Assembly (NCBI RefSeq): GCF_000519325.1
Contig: NZ_KI912613.1
Span: 730,935 to 794,934 of the forward strand
Reading direction: 5' to 3'
From: Patulibacter minatonensis DSM 18081
GTDB lineage: Bacteria > Actinomycetota > Thermoleophilia > Solirubrobacterales > Solirubrobacteraceae
DNA length: 64,000 nucleotides
Positions 27,248 through 35,824 of the stretch are shown piece by piece (position 1 is the stretch's first letter; each line of letters starts with the position of its first letter). The position numbers and the translations under genes were made by a program. Under the pieces are notes generated by a model that ran no database searches, had not been told where the DNA came from, and was given only the letters and a program-made list of their open reading frames with translations.

Positions 27248-28557
27248 GGCTTCTCCGGGTCCTTCGACGCGTCGAGGGCGTCCTTCGTGATGCCGCACTG
27301 TGGGTCGAACCACGGCGAGCCGGCGTTCAGTCCCGGAGGACGCGGCATCGCGTAGCGGTTGTCGGTGCCCGGGAGCTTGTTGATGAACTCGGAGCTCGGG
27401 AACACGCCGTTGGCGGACGTGACCCCCTCCTTGAGCTTGATCCGGGCGTAGTGCGACGTGTTGTCGTAGTTCTTGGACCACCCGCCCCAGGTCCCGGCCC
27501 AGCCGGCGATCTCGGGGGCGTAGTTCCGCACGCAGCGCACGACCGGCGAGAGGCCGTCGAGCGCGGAGCTCGCGGGCTTCATGAACGGCGTCGCGACGTC
27601 CAGCAGCGACGAGACGCGCGGCGAGACGGTGCGGACGGTCTTCAGCGTCCGCACGGCCACCGGTGCGACGTCCTGCAGGCGGACGAGCGCGGGGCCGGCG
27701 GTCTTCGCGAGCGCCGGCAGCTTCTGGGCCCCCGGCTGGACCGTCTGCATCAGCGTGTCCATCCGGTCGAGGCTCCCGTCGGCGCGGCCGAGCGTCGAGT
27801 CGACGTCCTTCAGCATCGGCGCGAAGCGGTCCAGCGACTGCTGGATCCGCTCCGTGCGCCGGCCGAACGCGTCGAACGTGCCGCTCGCGGCGGTCACGAG
27901 GTCGGAGACGACCTCCTGACGCTGCGCGAGCGTCGTGGTGACGCGGTCGCCGTTGCGCACGAGCGCCTTCAGCGCGGTCCCGTCGGCGAGCAGGTCGGCG
28001 ACGACGTTCTGGGTGCCCTCGAGCGCGCCGGGGGCGTTCTTCAGCGCCTCGCGGATCTGCGCGTCGCGCTTGTCCGTCGACGCCGCCGCGCCCTGGAGCG
28101 CCTGGCGCAGTCGGGTGCGCGTCTTCGCGTCGAGGGTGTCGAAGGCCTGGTCGAACTCGACCGGGGTCGTGGTGTCCTTGCGGGCGATGATCCCGTCCTC
28201 CGGGATCGCCGGCGCGCTCTCCGGACCGGGCGTCAGCGCGACGGAGCGCGTGCCGTTGCCGATCGTGGTGCCGAAGCGGATCTCGGCCTTGGTGCCCTGA
28301 CGCAGCGGCCAGGCGTCCTCGTCGGAGATCCCGAGGTCGACCAGCGCCTGGCCGTCCTCGTAACGGACCTTCTGGACCTTGCCCACGTCGACGCCGTCGA
28401 TCTGGACGTCCAGACCGGGGACGACGCTGACGGCTGAGGAGAAGGCGGCCCGGACCGTGTGGTCCTGTGAGCGGCTCTGGACGGCCCAGACCCCGAACGC
28501 CACCACCAACGCGGTGACGATCAGGGCCCAGGGCCGGTCGAGGAACAGGCGCCTCAC
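27244..28557 (-). CDS. Mce/MlaD family protein, first in operon
   Basis: The protein has 437 residues starting at GTG two bases after the YrbE stop (an ATG two bases earlier is immediately followed by TGA). The membrane helix is about residues 10-27 (ALIVTALVVAFGVWAVQ), with an MCE domain about 35-115 (LDVQIDGVDVGKVQKVRY, NGTRSVALTPGP) and a helical domain. The C-terminal region is Trp/Tyr-rich (WAGTWGGWSKNYDNTSHY) with two Cys. Position matches MceA. Confidence 0.9.
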   Translation of the reverse strand: MRRLFLDRPWALIVTALVVAFGVWAVQSRSQDHTVRAAFSSAVSVVPGLDVQIDGVDVGKVQKVRYEDGQALVDLGISDEDAWPLRQGTKAEIRFGTTIGNGTRSVALTPGPESAPAIPEDGIIARKDTTTPVEFDQAFDTLDAKTRTRLRQALQGAAASTDKRDAQIREALKNAPGALEGTQNVVADLLADGTALKALVRNGDRVTTTLAQRQEVVSDLVTAASGTFDAFGRRTERIQQSLDRFAPMLKDVDSTLGRADGSLDRMDTLMQTVQPGAQKLPALAKTAGPALVRLQDVAPVAVRTLKTVRTVSPRVSSLLDVATPFMKPASSALDGLSPVVRCVRNYAPEIAGWAGTWGGWSKNYDNTSHYARIKLKEGVTSANGVFPSSEFINKLPGTDNRYAMPRPPGLNAGSPWFDPQCGITKDALDASKDPEKP

Positions 28558-28558
28558 A

Positions 28559-29413
28559 TCAGCCTCCGACCGGGGACGCGGGGTTCAGACCCCAGAACAC
28601 CATCGTCAGGACCGATCCGATGACGTGGATCAGGACGAGGTTGAGGATCATCGACCGCGCGGTCGCCGATCCGACGCCGACCGGTCCACCCTTGGCGGTG
28701 TAGCCGTAGTACATCGCCACCAGGACGATCGCCATGCCCATCGCCATGATCTTGATCTCGGAGTACAGGACGTCGACGGGCCGGATGAAGGCCCAGTGGA
28801 CCCCTTCCCAGCCGCCCTTGGAGACCTCGCCGATCTGGTCGACGATGATCACCTGGTTGGCGACCATGTGGAACGCCAGGCCGACGAGGTAGATCATCGG
28901 GAACGCGATGATGCAGGCCATCAGGCGCGTCGCGACGACGTAGCGCATCGGGTTGATGCCGAGCGACTCCATCGCGGAGAACTCGTTGTTGATGCGCATC
29001 GACCCGAGCTCGGCGACGAGGCCGCAGCCGACCTTCGCGGCGATGATGTAGCCCCACATGTAGGGCCCCATCTCGCGGATGCCGCACCAGGCGGTGAACA
29101 CGCCGGAGTACGCCGAGGCGCCGTACCCGCGGAGCACGTAGTTCGCCTCCGTCGCGCACTGCATGCCGATGACGAACTGCATGAGGGCCACGACCACGAG
29201 CGACCCGGTGACGAGGATGCCGACCTGCCGCAGGATCTCGGCCGAGTAGCGGAAGACGCCACGGAGCTCGAGCACGGCGCGGCCCGAGAACTGCGCGAGC
29301 TCCCCGGCCTCCTTCAGGACGCCGCGGACGGGCCCGGTCAGGCCCTCGCGCAGACGAGCGGGGGCGGTGGGCCGGCGGACGACGGGGTCGCCGGCGAGCG
29401 AGGGAGCCGACAT
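28559..29413 (-). CDS. YrbE/MlaE-type ABC permease (second)
   Basis: The protein has 284 residues with five to six hydrophobic helices. The family signature region reads VAELGSMRINNEFSAMESLGINP, which is the EExDA-like motif of MlaE permeases that contacts the ATPase. It pairs with the permease encoded immediately upstream (start and stop share one base). The two would form a heterodimeric channel beneath the MCE ring. Start: ATG at 29413, sharing its first base position with the upstream stop. Confidence 0.92.
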   Translation of the reverse strand: MSAPSLAGDPVVRRPTAPARLREGLTGPVRGVLKEAGELAQFSGRAVLELRGVFRYSAEILRQVGILVTGSLVVVALMQFVIGMQCATEANYVLRGYGASAYSGVFTAWCGIREMGPYMWGYIIAAKVGCGLVAELGSMRINNEFSAMESLGINPMRYVVATRLMACIIAFPMIYLVGLAFHMVANQVIIVDQIGEVSKGGWEGVHWAFIRPVDVLYSEIKIMAMGMAIVLVAMYYGYTAKGGPVGVGSATARSMILNLVLIHVIGSVLTMVFWGLNPASPVGG

Positions 29414-30276
29414 CAGTGGAGGTTCCCGGTCTCGGGGAAGGCGGCGAGCATCGTCGTCGTGAAGACGAAGTTGAACGCCCAGATGCCGACGAACGACAGG
29501 ACGACGGCCTGGTTGACGGCGCGACCGACGCCCTCGGCCCCGCCCTTGACCGTCATGCCCTTGTAACAGCAGACGACCGCGACGATGAAGCCGAAGAGGC
29601 TGGTCTTGATCACGCTGCCCAGGAGGTCCGGCAACGTGAAGTTCGAGGAGAAGGTGGCGAGGTAGCCGGCCGACGTGTCGCCGAAGACGGGGACCGCGGC
29701 GATCCAGCCGCCGACGAGGCCGAAGACGATCGCGACGAGGTTCATCAGCGCGGTCACGAGGCCGAGGGCGAGGAAGCGCGGGACGACGATCGTGCGCACC
29801 GGGTCCATGCCGAGGACGGCGAGCGCGTCGAGCTCCTGGCGGACCTTGCGGGCGCCGAGGTCGGCGCAGATCGCCGTGCCGCCGACGCCGGCGATCACCA
29901 TGCCGTTGATCCATGGCGCGAACTCGCGCACGGACGCCATCACGAAGAACGCGCCGAGCCGGTCGACCGTCCCGAAGATGTACGTGATGTTGCCGCCCTG
30001 GATGCCGGGGGCACCGAGGCCGAAGAACGTCGTCGAGATCACGACCGGGATGAAGCACCGGCGGATGATCAGGAACGTCTGCTCGATGAACTCGTCGCGC
30101 CAGACGAACGGGCGCGTCACCGACGCCCGCGCGGCCTGGCCGACGAGCAGGAGCATCGCGGCGATCTCTTCGAGCACGGCGGCGAGGCCGCTGCTCGACT
30201 TCTTGTCCGGCGGCGGCGTGGACGGCTCGGTGGGCGTCTGCGGCAGCGTCGGGGGTGCGAGGGTCGCGGCTTCCAT
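29413..30276 (-). CDS. YrbE/MlaE-type ABC permease (first)
   Basis: The protein has 287 residues. A Pro/Thr-rich cytosolic N-terminus (1-30) is followed by five to six membrane helices and the MlaE signature CADLGARKVRQELDALAVLG, whose ExDAL motif couples to the ATPase. It lies 27 bases after the ABC ATPase gene. With the second permease, the ATPase and the Mce proteins it makes a complete lipid importer. Confidence 0.92.
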   Translation of the reverse strand: MEAATLAPPTLPQTPTEPSTPPPDKKSSSGLAAVLEEIAAMLLLVGQAARASVTRPFVWRDEFIEQTFLIIRRCFIPVVISTTFFGLGAPGIQGGNITYIFGTVDRLGAFFVMASVREFAPWINGMVIAGVGGTAICADLGARKVRQELDALAVLGMDPVRTIVVPRFLALGLVTALMNLVAIVFGLVGGWIAAVPVFGDTSAGYLATFSSNFTLPDLLGSVIKTSLFGFIVAVVCCYKGMTVKGGAEGVGRAVNQAVVLSFVGIWAFNFVFTTTMLAAFPETGNLH

Positions 30277-30303
30277 CAGCCCGCCCTCCTCTCGGATCGG
30301 GGG

Positions 30304-31161
30304 CTATTCCATGCCAAGGGGACCACCTGGGTTTCCGGCGAGGAACTGTCGGACGAAGGGGTTGGGCGAGTCGAACATGTCGTCCCGGTCGCCCGACTGC
30401 ACGATGCGGCCCTTCCACAGCACGGCGATGTACTCGCCGATGCGCCGGGCCGACGCGATGTCGTGGGTGATGACCACGTAGGTGCCGCCGTTCTCGGCGT
30501 GGACCTTCTCGATCAGCTGGCAGAGCAGCGCCGTGCGGACGGGGTCCAGACCGGAGTCGGGCTCGTCGAACAGGACGATCTGCGGCTCGAGCACGAGCGC
30601 GCGGGCGAAGCCGGCGCGCTTCTTCATGCCGCCGGAGAGCTCGGCCGGCGACCGCGTCTCGGCGCCGTTGGCGAGGCCGACCTCGTCGAGGCGGCGCATG
30701 ACGACGTCCTTGATCTGCTCCTCGGACATGTCGGTGTGCTGGCGCAGCGGGAACGCGACGTTGTCGTACACGTTCATGGACCCGAAGAGGGCGCCGTCCT
30801 GGAAGAGGATCCCGAACTTGCGGCGCATCTCCAGGAGGCGCGCCTGCTTCATGCGGGGGACCGACTCGCCGTGCACGAGGATGTCGCCCTTGTCGGGGAA
30901 CATCAGGCCGATCAGGTGCGACAGCAGCACCGACTTGCCGGTGCCGGACGGCCCGAGGATGACGGTGATCATGCCCTCGGGGATGCCGACGTTCAGGCCG
31001 TTCATCACCCGGTTGGAGCCGAACGACTTGTAGAGGTCGATGCACTCGATCGACCAGAAGTCGCCCGGGTTCGTCTGCGGGACCGTCATCGGCCCCTGGT
31101 GGTAGTCGTAGCCCGAGGCGCGATCCAGCAGCGCGGCGGTCTTGGCGTCGGCGGCGGTCAT
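30304..31161 (-). CDS. ABC transporter ATP-binding protein of the Mce system (MceG/MlaF type)
   Basis: The protein has 285 residues. Motifs in order: Walker A GPSGTGKS, Q-loop GILFQDGALFGSM, signature LSGGMKKRAGFARAL, Walker B VLFDEPDSGLDP, His switch VVITHD. The sequence closely follows MlaF/MceG ATPases. An ATG start overlapping the SCP2-like gene gives an N-terminal extension of about 40 residues before the nucleotide-binding fold. In mycobacteria the mce ATPase is encoded away from the mce operons; here it is inside. Confidence 0.93.
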   Translation of the reverse strand: MTAADAKTAALLDRASGYDYHQGPMTVPQTNPGDFWSIECIDLYKSFGSNRVMNGLNVGIPEGMITVILGPSGTGKSVLLSHLIGLMFPDKGDILVHGESVPRMKQARLLEMRRKFGILFQDGALFGSMNVYDNVAFPLRQHTDMSEEQIKDVVMRRLDEVGLANGAETRSPAELSGGMKKRAGFARALVLEPQIVLFDEPDSGLDPVRTALLCQLIEKVHAENGGTYVVITHDIASARRIGEYIAVLWKGRIVQSGDRDDMFDSPNPFVRQFLAGNPGGPLGME

Positions 31162-31751
31162 GCGATCTCCTCGACGAGCTCGTCGTCGGTGTTGGTGCCC
31201 ATGGCCACGGGCGGGTTGACCATCGCCTGCACCAGCGGCAGGACCCGGAGGAACTGGCGGACGGGGCCGGCGTAGGTGGCACGGCCGTCCGCGATCGCCA
31301 TCGCCGTGCGGAGCTTCCCGACGGCGAGCTTCTCGATCTCCGGCGTGCGCAGCGCGAGCTCGATCGTCGGCTGCTCCGACGCCCCGTCGCGGTCGACGAC
31401 CTCGAGTCGACCGCCCCGACAGACGAGCAGCACGCCGGACCCGTCGAGGTCGAGGGAGCGCAGCAGGACGACCTGCTCGATCCGGCCGATCGGCTCGGCG
31501 ATCCGCGGCTCGTCGCCGGCCTGCTCGAAGACGTCGATCAGGGTCTCCCACGCCTCGCGGTGGTCGGCGCGCGGCGCGGCATCCTCTGCGACCGCACCCC
31601 GGGCTCCGTGGGCGTCGACGGGGAGGCGGGTGGCGGGGTCTGGGTTCTCGGAGGAGGTGGTCACGGGAGTCGTCGGCCTCGTCGGCGGGGGCGAACCGCA
31701 CGTCGTGCGGTCGTCGTCCAACAAAACCAACGGATGTGTGACCGGCGCCAT
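31158..31751 (-). CDS. SCP2-like sterol-carrier domain protein, head of the mce operon
   Basis: The last 110 residues resemble an SCP2 sterol-binding fold (LLVCRGGRLEVVDRDG, LALRTPEIEKLAVGKLRTAM, ATYAGPVRQFLRVLP). The first part is low-complexity. The start is uncertain: ATG at 31751 (197 residues) is used here, but the GTG at 31664 gives a more natural protein. It overlaps the ATPase gene by 4 bases. A cytosolic lipid-binding protein made with an MCE importer could receive the imported lipid, which is inference. Confidence 0.68.
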   Translation of the reverse strand: MAPVTHPLVLLDDDRTTCGSPPPTRPTTPVTTSSENPDPATRLPVDAHGARGAVAEDAAPRADHREAWETLIDVFEQAGDEPRIAEPIGRIEQVVLLRSLDLDGSGVLLVCRGGRLEVVDRDGASEQPTIELALRTPEIEKLAVGKLRTAMAIADGRATYAGPVRQFLRVLPLVQAMVNPPVAMGTNTDDELVEEIA

Positions 31752-31875
31752 ACTCCGGAAGGGGCATCCTCCTACCCCCGGCCAGGTTTTCTCCACCAAC
31801 GGGGATGTGACCCGTACACAGGCTGTCGCGCACGGCCCGGCCGCACGGAGGAGAGGGGGCTGGCCGCGGCGGGGG

Positions 31876-33030
31876 CTATCCGACGTCGTCGCCGTCGTCC
31901 ACGCCGCCCAGGAACCGCGACACCGCCTCGGCGCGGTTGCCGACCTCGAGCTTTCGCAGGATGTTCTTGACGTGCGTCTTCGCGGTGCCCTCGGCGATGA
32001 CCAGGGTGGCCGCGATCGCGGCGTTGGTCGCCCCGGTGGCCATCAGGCGCAGGACCTCCGCCTCACGCGCCGTGAGCAGTCCCTCGACCTCGGGTCGAGG
32101 CTGACCTTGGGCTCGCGGGGCCCGCACGGCGCCGGGGTCGAACGCGGCCTCGATCGACCGCACCGCCCGACGGACCTGGTCGCGGGCCTCTCGGCTGCGG
32201 TGCTCGGCGGCGAGGCGCTCGAAGGTCGCGCCTGCGGCGTCGGCCAGGACGCCGAGCAGGTCGGCCTCGCGTGGCCCGACCGGCGCGACCCCGCGGTCGG
32301 CATGGACGAACCCCACCACGCGGTCCCGCAGCGTCACGGGTGCCGCGACGTACGACGTCCAGCCGGTGGCGCGCGCCAGGCCCGGGTGTCCCCGCGGGTC
32401 GCCCTGGGCGTCGGCCACGACGATCGGCTGGCGGGACCGCACGAGGTCGGTCTCACGCAGCCCGCGGTCCAGGAGGACCGGTGGTTCGCTCCCCGCCCGG
32501 ACGATCGCGTCCTCGCGATCGGGGTGGTCGAGATCGAGGCAGTGCTCCGTGACGAAGACGCCGTTTCGTGCGGCCGACAGGACCGCCCGCCGGAACCCGA
32601 GCCCCACGACGGCCGACGGCGCCACGTCGAGGAGCTCGTCGAGGGTGCCGACCCGGCGGACCGCCGTCACCGCGACCGCGAGGCGACCGAGGATCCCGGC
32701 CCTGCGGTCCGTGGCCTCGACCTCCACCCGCTCGGCGACGACGCGCACGTCGAGCAGCAGGTCGACGAGCTGGTCGCGGGTGGCCGTCCAGCGGCCGTCG
32801 CCCGGAGGACGACGCAGGCGCTCGGCCAGCCGGACCACCCGCACCGCGAGCTCCGCACGCGCGACCTCGGCGTCGACCAGCGCGTCGGCCGCGCCCCGAT
32901 CCGTCGACGGGGTCTCGAGGGCGCGGTCGACCCGACCGACGACGTCGACCACGGCTCCGCGGAGGACCGGATCCCGGATCGGGTCGGCCGAGACGTCGCT
33001 GCGACCGCGCACCTGGGGCCGCGTCAGCAC
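31876..33030 (-). CDS. GAF-LuxR transcriptional regulator upstream of mce
   Basis: The protein has about 384 residues from a GTG at 33030; a second GTG six codons later is possible, and no ATG fits. It has a helical N-terminus, a GAF-like domain (about 120-290; SYVAAPVTLRDRVVGFVHADRG) and a C-terminal LuxR HTH (LLTAREAEVLRLMATGATN, GTAKTHVKNILRKLEVGNRA). It is a paralog of the two regulators at the window start. It lies on the same strand just upstream of the mce operon (125 bases to the chosen SCP2-like start), so it may control lipid import. Ligand unknown. Confidence 0.84.
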   Translation of the reverse strand: MLTRPQVRGRSDVSADPIRDPVLRGAVVDVVGRVDRALETPSTDRGAADALVDAEVARAELAVRVVRLAERLRRPPGDGRWTATRDQLVDLLLDVRVVAERVEVEATDRRAGILGRLAVAVTAVRRVGTLDELLDVAPSAVVGLGFRRAVLSAARNGVFVTEHCLDLDHPDREDAIVRAGSEPPVLLDRGLRETDLVRSRQPIVVADAQGDPRGHPGLARATGWTSYVAAPVTLRDRVVGFVHADRGVAPVGPREADLLGVLADAAGATFERLAAEHRSREARDQVRRAVRSIEAAFDPGAVRAPRAQGQPRPEVEGLLTAREAEVLRLMATGATNAAIAATLVIAEGTAKTHVKNILRKLEVGNRAEAVSRFLGGVDDGDDVG

Positions 33031-33327
33031 GGACGCGGCCGCGTCGTACGTGGGCCGGGGAGCGTCGTGGGAGTCATGGTCCGGGGGCGCGGGGGAGTCC
33101 GCGTTCTGGGTCCCGCTCGCCGGACGACCGGCAGGGTCGTTCGGTCGGGAGACAGCAACGTCGCACGTCGTACCCCGGGTGTCGATGGGGCCGGAACACC
33201 ATCCGGGCGGCGCCGGGAGTGCCCCGGCACCCGTCGTCTCCCGGGACCGCGGATCCGCGCCGACTCCCGCGCCGCGAGTGGCATGCTGGTGGTCCGGGCC
33301 TCCACGAGGCCCCTCCGCACCGGCACC

Positions 33328-34041
33328 ATGCCCGCCCCCAGATCCCCCGACGACCTCCAGACGCACGGCGCCCGCCCGCCGGCCGGGCCCCCGGTGGGCC
33401 ACGGCTGGGTGGCGCCGGACGTCGCCGAGGAGCACCCGGGCCTCGAGCTCCTGACCTGGACCGTCGCGACCGACTGGCCACGCCGGACGCCCCCGGCCGT
33501 CCGGGACCTGCTCGCCCGTGCCTCCACGCGCGTCGACGGGCCGGCCGTCCTCCGGGCGCACGAGGACGACGCGCCCGCCGCGCACCGGCGGTTCCACCAC
33601 CGGATCGGCCGCCGCGGCGACGACCTGCGCTCGCCGATCGAGCTCGCGTACCACGCGCGCATCGCCCACGGCGGCTTCGCGATCCGCGGGACGCCGCACG
33701 ACGTCCTCCTCGCGGTCCTGCTGGAGACCGGCGTCCCGATCTGGGCGCTCGACGCCTCCACCTCGAGCGGGGACCTCGGGATCCGGCGGAGCCTCCTGGG
33801 CGAGCTGCGCCGTCCCGAGGACGACCCCCGGACCCCCGAGCCCGGCCCCGAGCCGGCGGTCGTCGACGCCGGCGGCCTCGTGGCACGGCTCGGCCGGGAG
33901 CCCGGCGAGCCGCGCCGCGCGACGCGCAGGACCCGCCGGACGACGTTCTTCTGCGCCCGGGTCCCGGGGCTGCCGGACCTGCGCGTCGACGAGGCCGTGT
34001 GGCTCTGCCGCTCGCTCGCGGAGTGCGGCACCACGGGGTGA
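33328..34041 (+). CDS. Hypothetical protein
   Basis: The protein has 237 residues from the ATG at 33328; an in-frame ATG 45 bases earlier is an alternative. The core (about 60-150) is conserved-looking (HHRIGRRGDDLRSPIELAYH, RGTPHDVLLAVLLETGVPIW), and the end contains an Arg-rich segment (RRATRRTRRTTFF). No signal peptide or membrane helix. Third-position G+C is high, supporting coding. I do not recognise the family. It is convergent with the TetR gene and divergent from the GAF-LuxR gene; the 297-base gap before it shows no other gene. Confidence 0.62.
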   Translation: MPAPRSPDDLQTHGARPPAGPPVGHGWVAPDVAEEHPGLELLTWTVATDWPRRTPPAVRDLLARASTRVDGPAVLRAHEDDAPAAHRRFHHRIGRRGDDLRSPIELAYHARIAHGGFAIRGTPHDVLLAVLLETGVPIWALDASTSSGDLGIRRSLLGELRRPEDDPRTPEPGPEPAVVDAGGLVARLGREPGEPRRATRRTRRTTFFCARVPGLPDLRVDEAVWLCRSLAECGTTG

Positions 34042-34102
34042 CGCCGACCGGGACGCGCCGTGGGCGGCGGGCGGAGCGGCGCGCCCGTGGGACGCGGCGG
34101 CC

Positions 34103-34720
34103 CTACCGGCCGAGCACCGGCGGCCCGGCCTGCCGTTCCCGGCCGTCGACCAGGAACGGCACGAGGTACCGCCGTGCGTAGTCCTCGGCGCCCCCGGGCT
34201 CGTCGAGCGCGAACACCTTCGACGGCGACAGCACGAGCGTGTGGATCGCCCGCACGAGGTGCTCGGCGACCTCCGCCCGGGGAGCGCGCAGCGGCAGGTC
34301 GGCGGGGAGCATCGCGAGGACGAACTCCCTCCCGGCGTCGATCGCCGTGCTCTCGCCCCACACGTACGGGAGGAGCCACTCGGGGTTCAGCGTCAGGACC
34401 GCGCGCAGCACCCGGTGGTCGCGGAGCTTGCGGTACGCCACCGCGAACAGCCGGACGAGCAGGTCCTCGGGCGTCTCGTCGACGCCGGCGAGCGCGCGGA
34501 TCTCGCCGAAGAGGACGTCGAGCTCGGACTGCAGCGCGGCGTCCATCAGCGCCCGACGCCCGCGGTAGTGCGTGTACAGGGTGGCTCGGCCGATCCCGGC
34601 CCGCCGGGCGACTGCGTCCATCGAGAGCTTCCGGAGTCCGGTCTCCTCCGCGCATCCCAGGGCGGCGTCGAGGATCCTCTCGCGGGTGGCGGCTCCGGCC
34701 GGTGGTGGGTGGTGCGGCAC
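34103..34720 (-). CDS. TetR family transcriptional regulator
   Basis: The protein has 205 residues. The N-terminal HTH (about 12-58) has ATRERILDAALGCAEETGL, then VARRAGIGRATLYTHYRGR, the standard TetR pattern. The C-terminal ligand domain is not assignable. The GTG start is 6 bases behind TAGGCT, a likely -10 box. It diverges from the gene at 34913, with a short A/T-rich palindrome in the gap, so self-regulation and control of that gene are expected. Confidence 0.88.
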   Translation of the reverse strand: MPHHPPPAGAATRERILDAALGCAEETGLRKLSMDAVARRAGIGRATLYTHYRGRRALMDAALQSELDVLFGEIRALAGVDETPEDLLVRLFAVAYRKLRDHRVLRAVLTLNPEWLLPYVWGESTAIDAGREFVLAMLPADLPLRAPRAEVAEHLVRAIHTLVLSPSKVFALDEPGGAEDYARRYLVPFLVDGRERQAGPPVLGR

Positions 34721-34783
34721 GGCCGCAGCCTAACGCTGGACAGTTCACCCGGATATGTCTGGACACGTCCGCGGCCAGCATCT

Positions 34784-34798
34784 ATACAACTCCTGTAT
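34784..34798. promoter_or_regulatory. A/T-rich palindrome in the TetR divergent region
   Basis: ATACA-ACTCC-TGTAT is a perfect 5-base inverted repeat in an unusually A/T-rich spot. TCTGGACA-like repeats (TGGACAG near 34738, TGGACAC near 34760) lie beside it. Candidate TetR operator or -10 region for the plus-strand gene. Confidence 0.35.
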
Positions 34799-34912
34799 GA
34801 GCTGTGCAGCCGATCACACGCCCAGGGGGCTCCCCCGAGCGGCCCGCGGTCCCCGTCCGCGTGCCGGGCGTCACGAGTCGACGGGCGCCACGTACGGCCG
34901 GACGGTGCGCTC

Positions 34913-35578
34913 GTGAGCGAGGAGGCGGCGGACCCCAAGGCGAACGAGAAGAACCGCTCGCGCGCCCTGAAGGACATGGAGCGCCGCGAGCGCGAGCTCC
35001 AGCGCGCACGCGACGAGGCCCCCACCACGTTCCTCGACCGGGTCCGCAAGGTCCCGGGCCTCAGCTCGATCCCGGGCGGCGACGCCCCGCTGCGGAGCGT
35101 GGCGGAGGAGGAGGCCGCGATCCGCAAGCTCGCGGTCGAGGCCGGGACCGACATCCCGGAGTGGGAGGAGGACCACTTCAGCTTCAGCGACTTCATGACG
35201 CGGGTCGTCGCGCTGTCGCTGACCACCATCGCCGCCCTGATCTTCCTCGTCGGCTCGTACTTCTGGACCGACGTCATGGTCGGCAACATCGGCCCGCTCG
35301 GGTTCGGCATGACGCCGATCGGCATGTACGGGATCCTGATCGCGTTGATCCCGGTGATGGGCATCATCCACGCGCTGTGGACGAGCAGCGACGTGAAGCG
35401 CCGGAAGGCCCAGGTCCTCGCCGCCGCACGCGACAAGCTCCGGGTCTCCCTGCTGTCCGGGCCGGAGGGCGTGCGGAACGTGCGCGCCGCCCCGATGCCC
35501 GCCAGCATGCTCTTCGGCGAGAGCGAGGAGGACCTCGTCCGCCGTCGCCGCGAGCAGCACCAGCGCCGCGGCGAGTAG
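34913..35578 (+). CDS. Hypothetical two-span membrane protein
   Basis: The protein has 221 residues from a GTG at 34913. The N-terminal 40 residues are highly charged (ALKDMERRERELQRARDEAP, probably coiled), followed by a soluble part. Two membrane helices lie at about 98-120 (VVALSLTTIAALIFLVGSYF) and 130-155 (GMYGILIALIPVMGIIHALW), then a basic tail that ends RRRREQHQRRGE. Both termini would be cytosolic. No family recognised. It is divergent from the TetR gene, which may regulate it. Confidence 0.68.
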   Translation: MSEEAADPKANEKNRSRALKDMERRERELQRARDEAPTTFLDRVRKVPGLSSIPGGDAPLRSVAEEEAAIRKLAVEAGTDIPEWEEDHFSFSDFMTRVVALSLTTIAALIFLVGSYFWTDVMVGNIGPLGFGMTPIGMYGILIALIPVMGIIHALWTSSDVKRRKAQVLAAARDKLRVSLLSGPEGVRNVRAAPMPASMLFGESEEDLVRRRREQHQRRGE

Positions 35579-35658
35579 GGCGGCGCGGGCGCGGCGACGC
35601 CCACGCCCGCCGTCGCCGACCACCCGCTCCGCCGCTCTCTTGCGGTGCGTCCGTCCGA

Positions 35659-35763
35659 CGTTGCCCCCGAAGAGCGGCAACGCGCCAACTTCGGCGGAAG
35701 TGGCCCTGCGTCACGGTGCGGCGCCCCGAACTTCCACGCGCACGCGCACGTCGCGCGTAGGTT
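35659..35763 (+). promoter_or_regulatory. Upstream region of the frameshifted GAF regulator
   Basis: CGTTGCC (35659-35665) and GGCAACG (35676-35682) form an inverted repeat. It is followed by CGCGCCAACTTCG (35681-35693) and GCGTAGGTT (35755-35763, TAGGTT as possible -10). The 13-base motif recurs in inverted orientation, and GCGTAGGTT in the same orientation, upstream of the paralogous regulator at 37768. Confidence 0.45.
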
Positions 35764-35824
35764 CTGGGGACGGTCGGTGACCCCGGGCTCCGGGGTCCGG
35801 CCGACGGAGCGAGGGAGGGACGGC

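Noticed and set aside
31276-34041. A 921-codon plus-strand frame ending in the hypothetical gene at 33328.
   Set aside because: Only the last 238 codons look natural. The earlier part is antisense to the GAF-LuxR and SCP2-like genes.
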